Assembly (NCBI RefSeq): GCF_003075435.1
Contig: NZ_QCZJ01000015.1
Coordinates: 62,001 to 126,000, forward strand
DNA from: Terrimonas sp.
Lineage (GTDB): Bacteria > Bacteroidota > Bacteroidia > Chitinophagales > Chitinophagaceae
Reading direction: 5' to 3'
DNA: 64,000 nucleotides
The notes below the pieces were generated by a model. The model saw nothing but the letters and a program-made list of their open reading frames with translations, was not told where the DNA came from and searched no databases. A program made the translations under genes and the position numbers. Below, piece after piece: positions 16,904-26,446 of this stretch (position 1 is the stretch's first letter; each line of letters starts with the position of its first letter).

Positions 16904-17272
16904 ATGAGAGCAATACTTTTTATATGGCTTGGTGGTGGTTTCGGCAGCGTGTTACGGTACCTTGTGCAACTGGGTACGAGTAAATTATTCACCGTTACTT
17001 TTCCTGCGGGTACTTTCGTTGTCAATATTTCCGGCTGCTTTGTTATTGGTTTGTTATACGGGCTCGCCACCAAATACGCTGCGCTTACCATGGAATGGAG
17101 GTTGTTTTTAATAACCGGTATATGTGGCGGTTATACTACATTCTCCAGTTTTTCGTATGAAGGGATCAGCTTATTCAGGCAAGGGAATTACACCTACTTT
17201 ATTTTGTATACCGTGCTCAGTGTTGTGGTTGGGCTGCTTTCTACTTTTTTTGGAATGACTGTTGTTAAATAA
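16904..17272 (+). CDS. crcB: CrcB/Fluc fluoride channel
   Basis: This 122-residue protein has four membrane helices and forms a dual-topology dimeric channel that lets fluoride leave the cell. Seen: 'WLGGGFGSVLRYLVQ' in helix 1, 'FPAGTFVVNISGCFVIGLLYG' in helix 2 (conserved Asn), 'TGICGGYTTFSSFSYEG' in helix 3 (the break with the central Na site and the Phe-box), and a hydrophobic helix 4. Full length. It lies 6 nt after the DUF190 gene and 6 nt before a universal stress gene, in the riboswitch-led operon. Confidence 0.95.
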   Translation: MRAILFIWLGGGFGSVLRYLVQLGTSKLFTVTFPAGTFVVNISGCFVIGLLYGLATKYAALTMEWRLFLITGICGGYTTFSSFSYEGISLFRQGNYTYFILYTVLSVVVGLLSTFFGMTVVK

Positions 17273-17278
17273 TATTTT

Positions 17279-17725
17279 ATGGAACGCGAATACAAACGGA
17301 TACTTATAGCGATTGATAACAGTTCGTATTCTATGAAGGCAGCGGATGTTGGCTTTTCGCTTGCCCATGGCTTAAAAGCCACCGTTGGCCTGATATATGT
17401 GGTTGACAGGTCAAAAGAAGTTGTGAATGCTGATTTGGGCATTACGCCAGGGGAAAGCCAGACAGTTTTATTAAGTGAAGCAGAAAAAACAATTGAACAG
17501 TATATTCATTTATATGACGGTGTTGAACATGTTGAACAATTTACACCGGAAGGATTGCCTGAACATGAGATCATTAATATCGCGAAGGAATGGAAGGCAG
17601 ATATGATTGTAATGGGTACTCACGGGCGGTCAGGTATTGAAAAAATATTAACGGGTTCAACAACTGAATATGTTATAAGGCATGCAACTATACCGGTATT
17701 GGTATCACCTTCGCTGATGGAATAA
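17279..17725 (+). CDS. universal stress protein (UspA family)
   Basis: This 148-residue single Usp domain begins 'YKRILIAIDNSSYSMKAADVGFSLA' and carries the ATP-binding signature 'MGTHGRSGIEKILTGSTTEYV' (G-x2-G-x9-G-S/T), so it is probably an ATP-binding member. It starts 6 nt after crcB and is likely expressed with the fluoride exporters. It ends 13 nt from the convergent pyrH gene, so the operon stops here. Confidence 0.93.
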   Translation: MEREYKRILIAIDNSSYSMKAADVGFSLAHGLKATVGLIYVVDRSKEVVNADLGITPGESQTVLLSEAEKTIEQYIHLYDGVEHVEQFTPEGLPEHEIINIAKEWKADMIVMGTHGRSGIEKILTGSTTEYVIRHATIPVLVSPSLME

Positions 17726-17738
17726 ATCTATATTTTTA

Positions 17739-18452
17739 TTACCCTGTAACCAGCGTTCCCACTTTCTCCCCGTTTACCACTTTAAGCAGGTTGCCGGGCT
17801 TGTTCATATCAAAAACAATGATCGGCAATTTGTTTTCCATACAAAGTGTAAAAGCGGTCATATCCATCACTTTCAGGTTTTTGTCAATACACTCTCTAAA
17901 AGTAATGGTCTCATATTTTTTTGCGTCAGGATTTTTTTCAGGATCGGCAGTATATATACCATCAACTCTTGTACCTTTTAGTATTACATCTGCTTTTATT
18001 TCTATTGCTCTCAGTGAGCCTGCGGTATCTGTGGTGAAATAAGGATTACCTGTGCCTGCGCCAAAAATCACTATTCGCTTTTTTTCCAGGTGGCGCATTG
18101 CTCTTCTGCGGATATAAGGTTCCGCTATCTGTTCCATTTTTATGGCGCTCAGTAACCTGGTAAATAATCCCTCCTTTTCCATAGATGCCTGCAATGCCAT
18201 GCCGTTTATTACGGTGGCAAGCATGCCCATATAATCACCATGCGCTCTCTCAATACCGGTTTCGGATTCATTCATCCCCCTGTAAATATTTCCGCCGCCA
18301 ATCACTATTGCTACTTCTACTCCTTCATCATGAATGGATTTAATTTCAGTTGCATATTGCTTTAAAACAACAGGGTCTAGTCCAAAACCGCTGTTCCCAA
18401 TCAGTGATTCACCGGAGAGCTTTAAAAGAATGCGCTTGTATTTTTGTGCCAT
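17739..18452 (-). CDS. pyrH: UMP kinase
   Basis: This amino-acid-kinase-family enzyme phosphorylates UMP to UDP in pyrimidine synthesis. The 237-residue protein has '[13 protein letters not shown]' at the N-terminus, '[13 protein letters not shown]', '[20 protein letters not shown]', '[23 protein letters not shown]', and the C-terminal '[18 protein letters not shown]'. All standard blocks and the length match bacterial PyrH, which works as a hexamer. It is monocistronic here. Confidence 0.96.
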   Translation of the reverse strand: MAQKYKRILLKLSGESLIGNSGFGLDPVVLKQYATEIKSIHDEGVEVAIVIGGGNIYRGMNESETGIERAHGDYMGMLATVINGMALQASMEKEGLFTRLLSAIKMEQIAEPYIRRRAMRHLEKKRIVIFGAGTGNPYFTTDTAGSLRAIEIKADVILKGTRVDGIYTADPEKNPDAKKYETITFRECIDKNLKVMDMTAFTLCMENKLPIIVFDMNKPGNLLKVVNGEKVGTLVTG

Positions 18453-18645
18453 AGAGAGGAAAAATTTGCGCAGCGAAGATAGGGGAAGAAATTTTTACCG
18501 GCAATAGTTAAACTTCAAATGGAAGCATTTCAATTTTCCGCATTAATGGTTTAATCGAGGACAAGAGTTCTTTTGATTGATGTTTTATCCAGTTTTATTT
18601 TAGTTACCCGGCGGGATTTACCTAATTCCGGTAAGATATCCGTCT

Positions 18646-19323
18646 TCACACCCAATTATTCTTATGCGCCAGACTAATAACCTGTGCTTTGGAATTAACG
18701 TGCAGCTTTTCATATATATTGGCGATATGCTTGCGCACCGTCAGCACACTCAGGTTTAACGCGGAAGCAATGCGCTTGGCATCCCAGCCGTTTACCATTT
18801 GCTGTAATATTTCTTTTTCTCTTTCGGTGATGGCAGCAGGCAAGTTAGTTTCTGCTTTTGTTTCTGCACTACCACCCGAGCGACTTAACAATTGAAGCGC
18901 TTTCCTGGCAATGGCCGGGCTCATGGGCGCGCCCTGGTATTTCAGCACATTTATTATGGCATCTTCCAGGGCGGCAGCGCTTTCATGTTTCAGCAAATAT
19001 CCTGATGCACCGGCTTTAATGGCATCGAATATTTTTTCATCATCGTCAAATACGGTCAGCACAATAAAATGGATCTGAGGGTATAAGCTCTTTGCAAGCG
19101 CTATGGTTTGTATGCCGTCTAATTCCGGCATTTCAATATCCATAAAAATGATCTGCGGCAGCGCGTTAAAAGGCAGGCCTTTCAGTTCCTCTAAGCATTC
19201 ATGGCCATTTTTGGCGATGAATGAAAGCTTGTAATCATGCAGTACATTTATTTTCTGCAGAAAAGTATTCCTGTTGATCGCATTATCTTCTGCAAGCGCT
19301 ATTATTACCGGCTTATTTTCCAT
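18646..19323 (-). CDS. NarL/LuxR-type response regulator
   Basis: From ATG 19323 (MENKPVIIALAEDNAINRN) the 225-residue protein has a receiver domain with the acidic 'EDN' pocket and the phosphoacceptor Asp in 'IIFMDIEMPELDG' (about residue 59), the conserved Thr/Lys region 'TVFDDDE...AGASGYLLKH', and a C-terminal LuxR helix-turn-helix ('TEREKEILQQMVNGWDAKRI ... LSVLTVRKHIANIYEKLHV'). It lies just after the histidine kinase gene; a TTG at 19368 would overlap the kinase stop but adds 15 residues with no domain role. It controls transcription as the partner of that kinase. Confidence 0.92.
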   Translation of the reverse strand: MENKPVIIALAEDNAINRNTFLQKINVLHDYKLSFIAKNGHECLEELKGLPFNALPQIIFMDIEMPELDGIQTIALAKSLYPQIHFIVLTVFDDDEKIFDAIKAGASGYLLKHESAAALEDAIINVLKYQGAPMSPAIARKALQLLSRSGGSAETKAETNLPAAITEREKEILQQMVNGWDAKRIASALNLSVLTVRKHIANIYEKLHVNSKAQVISLAHKNNWV

Positions 19324-19364
19324 ATTATACACAATTTCGTTTTGGCGTAAATATTTTCCAATAA

Positions 19365-21332
19365 TCAATTTGTAGTAGGTGAAATGATTACGCTTGTTCC
19401 CCTTCCCGGCTCAGATAGCCATTCTATATCCCAGCCTGTTTCCTTAGCTCTTCCTTTCATATTGCTCAGTCCGTTACCATCTTTTGATCGCTGCATTATT
19501 CCTGCCCCGTTATCGGCAATGCTGATTTTCCAGCCTGCAGTTGTGCTTTCAATAATTATATCAACTTTTGTTCCCTTGCTATGCTTCAGCGCATTGTTGA
19601 TGGCTTCCTGCACTATACGGAAAAGATGAAACGCATGAGAGGGGCTCAGCATCCTGTCGTCATCAATGTTTTCCGCAACATTTATTGAAATAGCCGGGTA
19701 ACTGTTTTGTATACGTTGTATAAATATCTTAATACGGTCGCTGATGGCGGTTAATGAAAGTGCGTCTTTCTTTAATGCCCATATTGTATCGTTCAACTGG
19801 GCTACGATTGCCTGCGAATTATTACGCAGTTCCTGAACAGCTATATTTCCGGATACATTGCCTGCTATAGGTTCAATAAAGTCGAGGTTCGAAACAATAG
19901 ACGCGGCATAAGCGCCAAGATTATCATGCAGATCGGCAGCTATGCGCTTCCGTTCATTTTCTTCCGCTTGTGCTATAGATTGTGCGGCAAGGCTTTTTTC
20001 TTTTTCCAGCATCGCGTTCAGCCTGATCTTTTCCCTCTTGCGATACCCTGTAAACATGACCCACGCGATCACCAAAGCAAAAAAAGCAATGCCGAGCAAA
20101 GCATAAAACCGGTTGTTTTTATTGGTGATGTCAAGTTTTTGCTGAATAATGGTATTTTCCTTTTTCTGCACTTCGTATTGGGTTTGCAATTCGGCTATGG
20201 CCTGTGCTGAATTGTATTTGTAGAGCGAGTCTTTGGCTATAATGATCTGTTCAAGCATTTGCTGGTATTCATTATTATCTTCAAGCATTTTATAACACCT
20301 GGCAAGCACCTGGTAATAGCCTAACCTTATAGTAATAGCGTTAGCATAACTTTGTTCATCGCCCGGTAGAGGAGCACGGACATCGCCAACCAGCAGGGCA
20401 TCTTTACAGAACTGAATAGCCTTTTTAACCTGGTTGGTTTGCAAATAAAACTCGGCAAGGCTGGTATTGTCATCCGCATACAAATTGCCATCTCCTGCTT
20501 CTTTTCGTAAAGCGATCATTTCCTTTAATGATTGTTCCGCCTCATCCAATCTTCCGGCGGCAATAAAAACAGACGACTGTTTTTGCAGCGCAAGCGCAAG
20601 GCTGGAAAGGTTTTCAACTTTTTTAAAAAGCGCTACTCCTTTTCCACTATATTGTACCGCCGAATCCGTTTTGCCCAATTGGAGATAAGCCTCAGACATA
20701 TTTATAAAAATGCCTGCCCTTATTTCGTCAAAGCGTTTATCATTGCCGCATGCTGTTAAAGCTCTCGACAGCCACGTAAGAGCGTCTCTCGTATTGCTGC
20801 GGGCAAGCGCAACAGACCCTATTGAATTGAGGTTTTCGCCCAACGTAATTGAATCTTTATACGCTTCAGCTTCGCTTACAATCCTGTAAAGTATAGTGAG
20901 CGCATCCTGGAAACGCGACCGCCCGGCATAGGTCATGGCTTTAAGCCGGGATGCTTTAAAATAAATATCTCTTTGTTCGGGAATAGTAACTTTATTGGCG
21001 GCAATCAGGGGGTCAACAGTAAAGATGGCGCTGTCTGCCCATCCCCAACGGGCATAATCGCAGGCTACGGCAAATTCAGCCATCTGCTTTAACCTTGCAT
21101 TATCGGTATTGGCGGCAAGCTCTCTCGCTAAAAAAGTATAATGATCAAGCGTATCTCTTGTAATGCTTTTGTATTCGTTGCAAAGCATATAAATAGCTTC
21201 AATTTTCTGTTGATCATTTTTTGCCTGAAATACATATTGCTTAAGACTATCAATGAGGCGGGTTTGCGTTTTCCCGGTTAAAGAAAAAAGCAGCAGCAAA
21301 GGGATCGGCGTATAACGATAAATGATAGTCAT
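19365..21332 (-). CDS. sensor histidine kinase with N-terminal tetratricopeptide repeats (HisKA_3 type)
   Basis: The 655-residue protein has an N-terminal signal or membrane segment (IPLLLLFSLTG), then a helical TPR-rich periplasmic sensor region (about 60-390), a coiled coil, and one membrane helix near 409-428 (ALLGIAFFALVIAWVMF). The phosphoacceptor region follows, 'NERKRIAADLHDNLGAYAA' (His near 469), then a HATPase domain with 'EAINNALKHSKGT', 'DNGAGI' and 'GLSNMKGRAKE'. This is the common Bacteroidota TPR-kinase architecture paired with NarL regulators, and the regulator gene follows at once. The signal sensed is not evident. Confidence 0.92.
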   Translation of the reverse strand: MTIIYRYTPIPLLLLFSLTGKTQTRLIDSLKQYVFQAKNDQQKIEAIYMLCNEYKSITRDTLDHYTFLARELAANTDNARLKQMAEFAVACDYARWGWADSAIFTVDPLIAANKVTIPEQRDIYFKASRLKAMTYAGRSRFQDALTILYRIVSEAEAYKDSITLGENLNSIGSVALARSNTRDALTWLSRALTACGNDKRFDEIRAGIFINMSEAYLQLGKTDSAVQYSGKGVALFKKVENLSSLALALQKQSSVFIAAGRLDEAEQSLKEMIALRKEAGDGNLYADDNTSLAEFYLQTNQVKKAIQFCKDALLVGDVRAPLPGDEQSYANAITIRLGYYQVLARCYKMLEDNNEYQQMLEQIIIAKDSLYKYNSAQAIAELQTQYEVQKKENTIIQQKLDITNKNNRFYALLGIAFFALVIAWVMFTGYRKREKIRLNAMLEKEKSLAAQSIAQAEENERKRIAADLHDNLGAYAASIVSNLDFIEPIAGNVSGNIAVQELRNNSQAIVAQLNDTIWALKKDALSLTAISDRIKIFIQRIQNSYPAISINVAENIDDDRMLSPSHAFHLFRIVQEAINNALKHSKGTKVDIIIESTTAGWKISIADNGAGIMQRSKDGNGLSNMKGRAKETGWDIEWLSEPGRGTSVIISPTTN

Positions 21333-21404
21333 GTATGACGGGATAAAAGTAAATAAAGCTTTTAATTAGTAAAGGAGCGTACTGCAAATTGAGTATATTT
21401 CTTC

Positions 21405-21432
21405 GTGAGACGTGAAAAGTGAGAGGTGAGTA
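21405..21432 (+). repeat. heptamer array (GTGARAN units)
   Basis: GTGAGAC, GTGAAAA, GTGAGAG, GTGAGTA in exact 7-nt phase, followed by CCTCACATC. It lies in the 396-nt gap upstream of the histidine kinase gene and resembles the array at 34099. Confidence 0.7.
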
Positions 21433-21590
21433 CCTCACATCTATCGCTTGCCTCTTGGCAGCTACCCTGCATACACAAGTATATAATCACTATTGTCCGA
21501 CAAATATGAATAGGCGATTAAATATTCATCACACTTTTAGATTTTAAACCACCCCCTAATGCAATTCGTCAACCTGATTTGAATTTGGCT

Positions 21591-21615
21591 CCCCTCTCCG
21601 CTGTGCGGAGAGGGG
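21591..21615. repeat. 11-bp inverted repeat CCCCTCTCCGC
   Basis: CCCCTCTCCGC, loop TGT, GCGGAGAGGGG is a perfect hairpin followed by a G-rich tract with GGGTGAGGGGG. It lies about 115 nt before the large lipoprotein gene. A shorter relative (CCTCTCC TTT GGAGAGG) is at 29237-29253, suggesting a dispersed palindrome family. The rest of the 21333-21728 gap shows only the heptamer array. Confidence 0.6.
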
Positions 21616-21728
21616 TTGGGGGTGAGGGGGTATTATTGCCCTACTATAAATTAAGTATTTCCCCCTACTTTGATTAGAGCCATTTTTGTTCTGCTAAAAA
21701 AATCTATTCAACTCAAAGCTAAGGCAGA

Positions 21729-24700
21729 ATGAAAAAGATAATCTTTTACTCCATGATGGTGCTGTTGATAATGGTCAACAGTTGCCAGAAAAATGATCTC
21801 CCTAACCCTCCCGGCGGCGGAGGAGACACGACCCGTTTACCAGAACTGCCCAAAGAAGGCGTTCCGGTTAAAACCAGTGTATTCGGAAGAATAGTGGATG
21901 AACAGGATAAGCCGCTCCAGGGTGTAACGGTGACCGGCGGTGGATCTGCGGCCTCTACTGATGTGAACGGCATTTTTATCCTGAAAGATATAATGCTCGA
22001 CCAGGCGCGTGCCTATATTACTGCTACCAAAACGGGTTATTTCAGCGGCTCCCGTATTTTTCAGCCGATAAAGGATGACATGTCAAGACCGCCACTGATA
22101 AAGCTGCTGGCGCAGAAAAATATCGGCTCTATTAATGCGGCTTCGGGTGGTGCGGCAGAATCCAAAGGAGGCATTAAAGTAGAGCTGCCGGCCAATGCTA
22201 TTGAAGGATACAGCGGGCAGGTAAATGTAGTTTCATCTTATATCAACCCTACCAGCCCTGATTTCTTTGCAAGGATGCCGGGCGATCTTGCCGCAGACAA
22301 TGCGGAGAACAAGCGCGGCTCCCTGGTATCGTATGGAATGGCTGCCATTGACCTGCTGGATGGCGCCGGTAAGAAATTAAAATTAAAGCCGGGCATGCAG
22401 GCTACCATCACTTTGCCTGTGCCGCAGTCCCTGCAATCGTCGGCCGCACCTACCATAGCCATGTGGCATTTTGATGAAACAAAAGGTATATGGAAAGAAG
22501 AAGGCAGTGGTACCCTGCAAAATGGTAAATATGTAGGTAAGGTATCACATTTTTCTATGTGGAACTACGACCACTGGAATCCGATGATGGCGCTCCCGAT
22601 GATCCTGCGCTGGATGCTTTCCAAACTGTCGAGCGTGCCGCCTGAGGGCGAGGACGAAATATTGAACCATCCGCCTGATTTTATTTTGACCGTAAAAGAT
22701 AAAAAAACAAAAACAACCCTGTATAGTAATACGTTCCCCACACCCAGGCCCGTACCCAACAGCAGCCCGAAGGAATCGAAAAGCGAGGTTAATTTTCCAC
22801 TGCCCAATATCGCGGAAGTGATGGAGGTAACGGTTACTCCGGTACAGCCTGGCGGCCCGGATTATCCTACCAACACAGACCATTCACCTGTGGGAGATGA
22901 AGTGCCGCCTGCATTGCCAACCATTGCTACCGAGGGCGAAAGCGTAACGGTTGAAGTAAGACCCACCAACCCGCCTACCACCATTACCATTACCATTCCC
23001 CCGCAAAGCGGCGGTGGTGGTGGAAATGGGGAAACAGTGGTAAATGTAAATGGCAAGGCCGTGAACTGCGACAACAAACCGGTAACCACGGGCTATGCCT
23101 TTATGAGCATGAGAAGCGGCAACACCATCGTAAAAAGCACCACTTCACCTATTTATGGAAATGAGGGGCGCTTTACCGTGCAGTATGTTTTTTATACTGC
23201 GTTGCAAAACCGGATAGACAATGTGGTACTGACGATATACGATGTAACCACCGGCAAAAAAAGCCCGGATATGAAGATCAATGTCACCCCTTCTGTTGCT
23301 TATATGCTGCAGGAACCGGTAAAGATATGCGATAACAATAATAGCGGTGGCAACAACGACAATGCAAAAGTATTTAAAGGAAATTACGTCATTGAAAATG
23401 CCGCAACGTTGAAGGCGTTCATTGACTCTGCTTATACAGAGGTAACCGGTATACTCTATGTTTCTAACATGAGCGATCTCGGCGGCATCATCAAGCTTAA
23501 AAAAGTGGGGGGCATTGAGCTGAGAAGAAATACAATAACCTCTCTTGGCGGACTAGCGGAACTGGAAGATATGTCTTCTTTAACATTGGTGGAAAACGGG
23601 CAACTGGTAAATGCCGCCTTTCCCAAACTGGCCAATAAAAACATGCAGAGTATAAATATATCCTATAGCCTGAGTCTTGTCGGGCTTACCTTACCATCTA
23701 TCGAGAATATAGGCGCGTCGGGAGGTAGCATCACCATTACAGGAAATCCTGTTCTCAAAACATTGTCTATTCCTAACCTGAAGTCGGTAAATAAGTGTGG
23801 TTATATTGTGATCTCTAATTCATTGCTTGAGAACCTGAATACCTTTGCCAATGCCAGCGGTACATTAGGCACCTGGGGACTAACATTAACGGATAATTCC
23901 GCACTTACTTCTGTAAGCGGCCTGAGTAAAATTGTATGTACGGCAAGGCTCACCATTGACCAGTGTGTTAAACTTCCCACATTACAGGGTATTAATATTC
24001 CGGCTGATATGGCAGACTGGGTAAGCATTACCAGAAATGATGTATTAACAGATATTACGGCAGTATCCGATAAGCTGAAATCATCAGGAACACAGGGAGG
24101 GCTCACCATTACGTCCAATGCGGCGTTGAAAACAGCCGGCTTCCCTTTATATGAAAAAGGAAATGTGGTTTGTAAAGAAAACGGGTTGCTTGCCACGCTA
24201 AGCATGCCTAAACTTAAAGAAGCTGAATCTGTTGACATTACACACAATATAAAGCTGGCAGGTATTGATATGAGTGCATTGGAATCGTTGCCGGATGGAT
24301 TGTACCTGAATGGCGGCTATGAAACAGTGCAGGCATTGGCTTCATTTGATCTACCCTCGCTAAAAACATGCGGGCGGTTCACTATTTTAAATTGCCCCGG
24401 TATTACCAACTTAGATGGTTTTGGCAACCTTGAAACCGTAACCGGCGACCTGACTATTTCCAATGCCCAAATCCCGGGGACCAGTATAAAACTGAAAACG
24501 ATCAACGGGTTCAATAAGCTCAGCAGCCTTCCCTATTCCCTGCTTCTTGAACAGGCTGCAAGCGCGGGTGACGGGCTAGTAGGTTATGATGGCCCGCTTA
24601 CAAGTATCAGGGGGTTCAAAAACCTGAAATCAATAGGCGCCATGTTTGCAATTGGCGGTAAAAATCTTACCGATATCTCCGGTTTTTCCAACCTGGAATC

Positions 24701-25157
24701 AATAGGGCAGGATACGAGGATAATAACGACAAGCCTGACCGGGCTGGAAGGGCTGGCAAAATTAAAATCAGCAGGCTTAAAAGAGAACAGGCTCATTTAT
24801 ATCCATACCAATACCAAACTTACCTCTCTCAAAGGGCTGGCTGCGCTTACAGATATTTCAGGTATTTATTTTACGCGTAACCCGGAGTTAAAAAGCCTGG
24901 AGGGGCTCGAAAAAATAAAATCAATGAAATATGGTATTGTCCTGTCCACCAATGATAAGCTCGCCAATGTTGACGGACTGGCAAATGTAGAAGGCGCGGT
25001 TAACGGTATCACTATATCGGAGAATAAAATATTAAGCAGTTTGTGCGGCATAACCAAACTCGTAAAAGGCGGCGGTAATACCAGTGTTTACCGTGTTTCA
25101 GGCAACGCTTATAATCCCACAGAAGATGATATAAAGAGCGGCAAGTGTAATAAGTAG
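21729..25157 (+). CDS. large surface lipoprotein with carboxypeptidase-regulatory domain and receptor-L/leucine-rich-like solenoid
   Basis: This 1142-residue lipoprotein has a signal peptide with lipobox 'MVNSC' (Cys 19). A Pro/Gly linker leads to a carboxypeptidase-regulatory beta-sandwich (about 50-110; 'GRIVDEQDKPLQGVTVTGG'), then a ZU5-like region ('GIKVELPANAIEGYSGQVNV' to 'VSHFSMWNYDHW', about 145-280). A Pro/Thr-rich middle precedes a long C-terminal solenoid (about 545-1130) of ~22-25-residue units with 'L..L..I.....I..L.GL..L' patterns such as 'SLEGLEKIKSM', 'TSLKGLAALTDI' and 'DISGFSNLESIG'. The solenoid resembles receptor-L or BspA-like leucine-rich domains that bind ligands. Likely outer-membrane or surface exposed; ligand unknown. 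Confidence 0.85.
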   Translation: MKKIIFYSMMVLLIMVNSCQKNDLPNPPGGGGDTTRLPELPKEGVPVKTSVFGRIVDEQDKPLQGVTVTGGGSAASTDVNGIFILKDIMLDQARAYITATKTGYFSGSRIFQPIKDDMSRPPLIKLLAQKNIGSINAASGGAAESKGGIKVELPANAIEGYSGQVNVVSSYINPTSPDFFARMPGDLAADNAENKRGSLVSYGMAAIDLLDGAGKKLKLKPGMQATITLPVPQSLQSSAAPTIAMWHFDETKGIWKEEGSGTLQNGKYVGKVSHFSMWNYDHWNPMMALPMILRWMLSKLSSVPPEGEDEILNHPPDFILTVKDKKTKTTLYSNTFPTPRPVPNSSPKESKSEVNFPLPNIAEVMEVTVTPVQPGGPDYPTNTDHSPVGDEVPPALPTIATEGESVTVEVRPTNPPTTITITIPPQSGGGGGNGETVVNVNGKAVNCDNKPVTTGYAFMSMRSGNTIVKSTTSPIYGNEGRFTVQYVFYTALQNRIDNVVLTIYDVTTGKKSPDMKINVTPSVAYMLQEPVKICDNNNSGGNNDNAKVFKGNYVIENAATLKAFIDSAYTEVTGILYVSNMSDLGGIIKLKKVGGIELRRNTITSLGGLAELEDMSSLTLVENGQLVNAAFPKLANKNMQSINISYSLSLVGLTLPSIENIGASGGSITITGNPVLKTLSIPNLKSVNKCGYIVISNSLLENLNTFANASGTLGTWGLTLTDNSALTSVSGLSKIVCTARLTIDQCVKLPTLQGINIPADMADWVSITRNDVLTDITAVSDKLKSSGTQGGLTITSNAALKTAGFPLYEKGNVVCKENGLLATLSMPKLKEAESVDITHNIKLAGIDMSALESLPDGLYLNGGYETVQALASFDLPSLKTCGRFTILNCPGITNLDGFGNLETVTGDLTISNAQIPGTSIKLKTINGFNKLSSLPYSLLLEQAASAGDGLVGYDGPLTSIRGFKNLKSIGAMFAIGGKNLTDISGFSNLESIGQDTRIITTSLTGLEGLAKLKSAGLKENRLIYIHTNTKLTSLKGLAALTDISGIYFTRNPELKSLEGLEKIKSMKYGIVLSTNDKLANVDGLANVEGAVNGITISENKILSSLCGITKLVKGGGNTSVYRVSGNAYNPTEDDIKSGKCNK

Positions 25158-25174
25158 GTTTTTTTAGTTAACAC

Positions 25175-25240
25175 AATCACGGAGAGAGATTATCAGGTTA
25201 GCCAACGACCTGATGATTCAGCTCTTCGTGATTTTATTTT
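25175..25240 (+). terminator. two-part terminator after the large lipoprotein
   Basis: AATCACGGAGAG (25175-25186) pairs with CTCTTCGTGATT (25222-25233, one G-U). The loop contains a second stem, ATCAGGT/ACCTGAT. TTATTTT follows. Confidence 0.75.
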
Positions 25241-25366
25241 CCATGGCCGTGTTCCGGCAAAAAAATCAGCGTTGTATTTTTGCGTATTCTTTTATTCTTC
25301 CTCTTTCCGTTTCTTTTAAATATTTTTCTCTTTTTACAATTAACTTTAAAATATCTACGCATCTAT

Positions 25367-25933
25367 TCATGAGAAATACAGGTTAGCTTCCCTTATCCTT
25401 CTTTTCAACAGTATAGGTTTGCCTCCGGCATTTTTCCACATTTTAAATGCGTCGGTAATTTTAGGATCAGATGGATTTTTGTTTACGAGTTTTAAAACCG
25501 TGCTATTCTTAAAACCGTTTACCCCAATATTATAAGTGAGGCTCACAAGCGCATCAAACTGATTTTGATTAATATCGTTTCGGGTGTTACTCCATACCGC
25601 TTTTTCATAAAAGCCCAGTATATTTAAAAAAAGAGAAAGCGCCCGGTCTTTAGATATAGGCGGGTCACTCATTTTAACTCTCACACCATTTTCGTAATAA
25701 GTATTACCATACCCGATCGTAGGTACTCCAACGGAATCTAAATACGGCTTTAACATACACCCCTCTTCCTGCCCGATAAATTCAAGTCCCTTTTTGCTGA
25801 GATGCTGAATTTCAGATATTACAGTCATTGCTCTTACTGCGCCCATTAATGTTACGTCTGCGGGCTGTTTGTTCCTGCTTTTTGCAGCAGCATGCTTTTT
25901 ATTGCTACGTACTGCTTTTTTTGATTTTGCCAT
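25367..25933 (-). CDS. GH24 lysozyme (T4-lysozyme/endolysin family)
   Basis: Predicted muramidase that cuts the MurNAc-GlcNAc bond of peptidoglycan. From ATG 25933 (MAKSKKAVRSNKK) the 188-residue protein has a very basic N-terminal tail without a signal peptide. The GH24 domain follows with the catalytic E57, D66 and T72, spaced E-8x-D-5x-T exactly as in T4 lysozyme, within 'EEGCMLKPYLDSVGVPTIGYG' (summarised). Later 'NQNQFDALVSLTYNIGV' and 'RRIREANLYFS' match the family. No holin, spanin or phage structural genes are nearby, so it looks like a domesticated phage gene or a toxin-like lysozyme. How it reaches the cell wall is unclear. Confidence 0.88.
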   Translation of the reverse strand: MAKSKKAVRSNKKHAAAKSRNKQPADVTLMGAVRAMTVISEIQHLSKKGLEFIGQEEGCMLKPYLDSVGVPTIGYGNTYYENGVRVKMSDPPISKDRALSLFLNILGFYEKAVWSNTRNDINQNQFDALVSLTYNIGVNGFKNSTVLKLVNKNPSDPKITDAFKMWKNAGGKPILLKRRIREANLYFS

Positions 25934-26446
25934 GTTTACAATTTGTATTGATAAATGCATGCAGCCTGCACAACAGGCAACATCTGTTTAAAAATAAATA
26001 AGCCGGTACTAAAGAGTGCGGAATATTAAGGTTTTTATTATTGGAGCATTGCCTGCCAAACAGCACTTATAAAAAACTGCCGCGTTAATCGTACGAAGTC
26101 ATATCTGTCTGCAGGTTTACCTGTAAAAGGACGGGCAGGCGGGCGATTAAAGTCAGCATCTTACATTTCCTTAACCTATTAATTTAATGGTTGTACAGGA
26201 TAGACACAACACATTAGAATATTACACAACTAATGTACTAACAAAAAAATTCAGGTACAATGTATTTATATAGGAAGTTGAAAATAAATATTACCTGGTG
26301 GAAGAAATTTAACATCGACAGTTTCCCGGGCAACAGTCAAGAATGTTACATTAATCGTGAAAGGCAGTCTGGACACATGAGCCTTCCCTGTCTTTCATTT
26401 CAGCTCTTACACATGTAATATTAATTAACCCTGCATAACATCAATA
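25934..26446. other. 513-nt non-coding region between argH and the lysozyme gene
   Basis: No credible open frame. On the minus strand, downstream of argH, TGAAAGACAG/CTGCCTTTCA (arms at 26389-26398 and 26358-26367, one G-U) can form a 10-bp stem, but no U-run follows. The lysozyme promoter must lie here; no clear TAnnTTTG was found. Confidence 0.4.
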
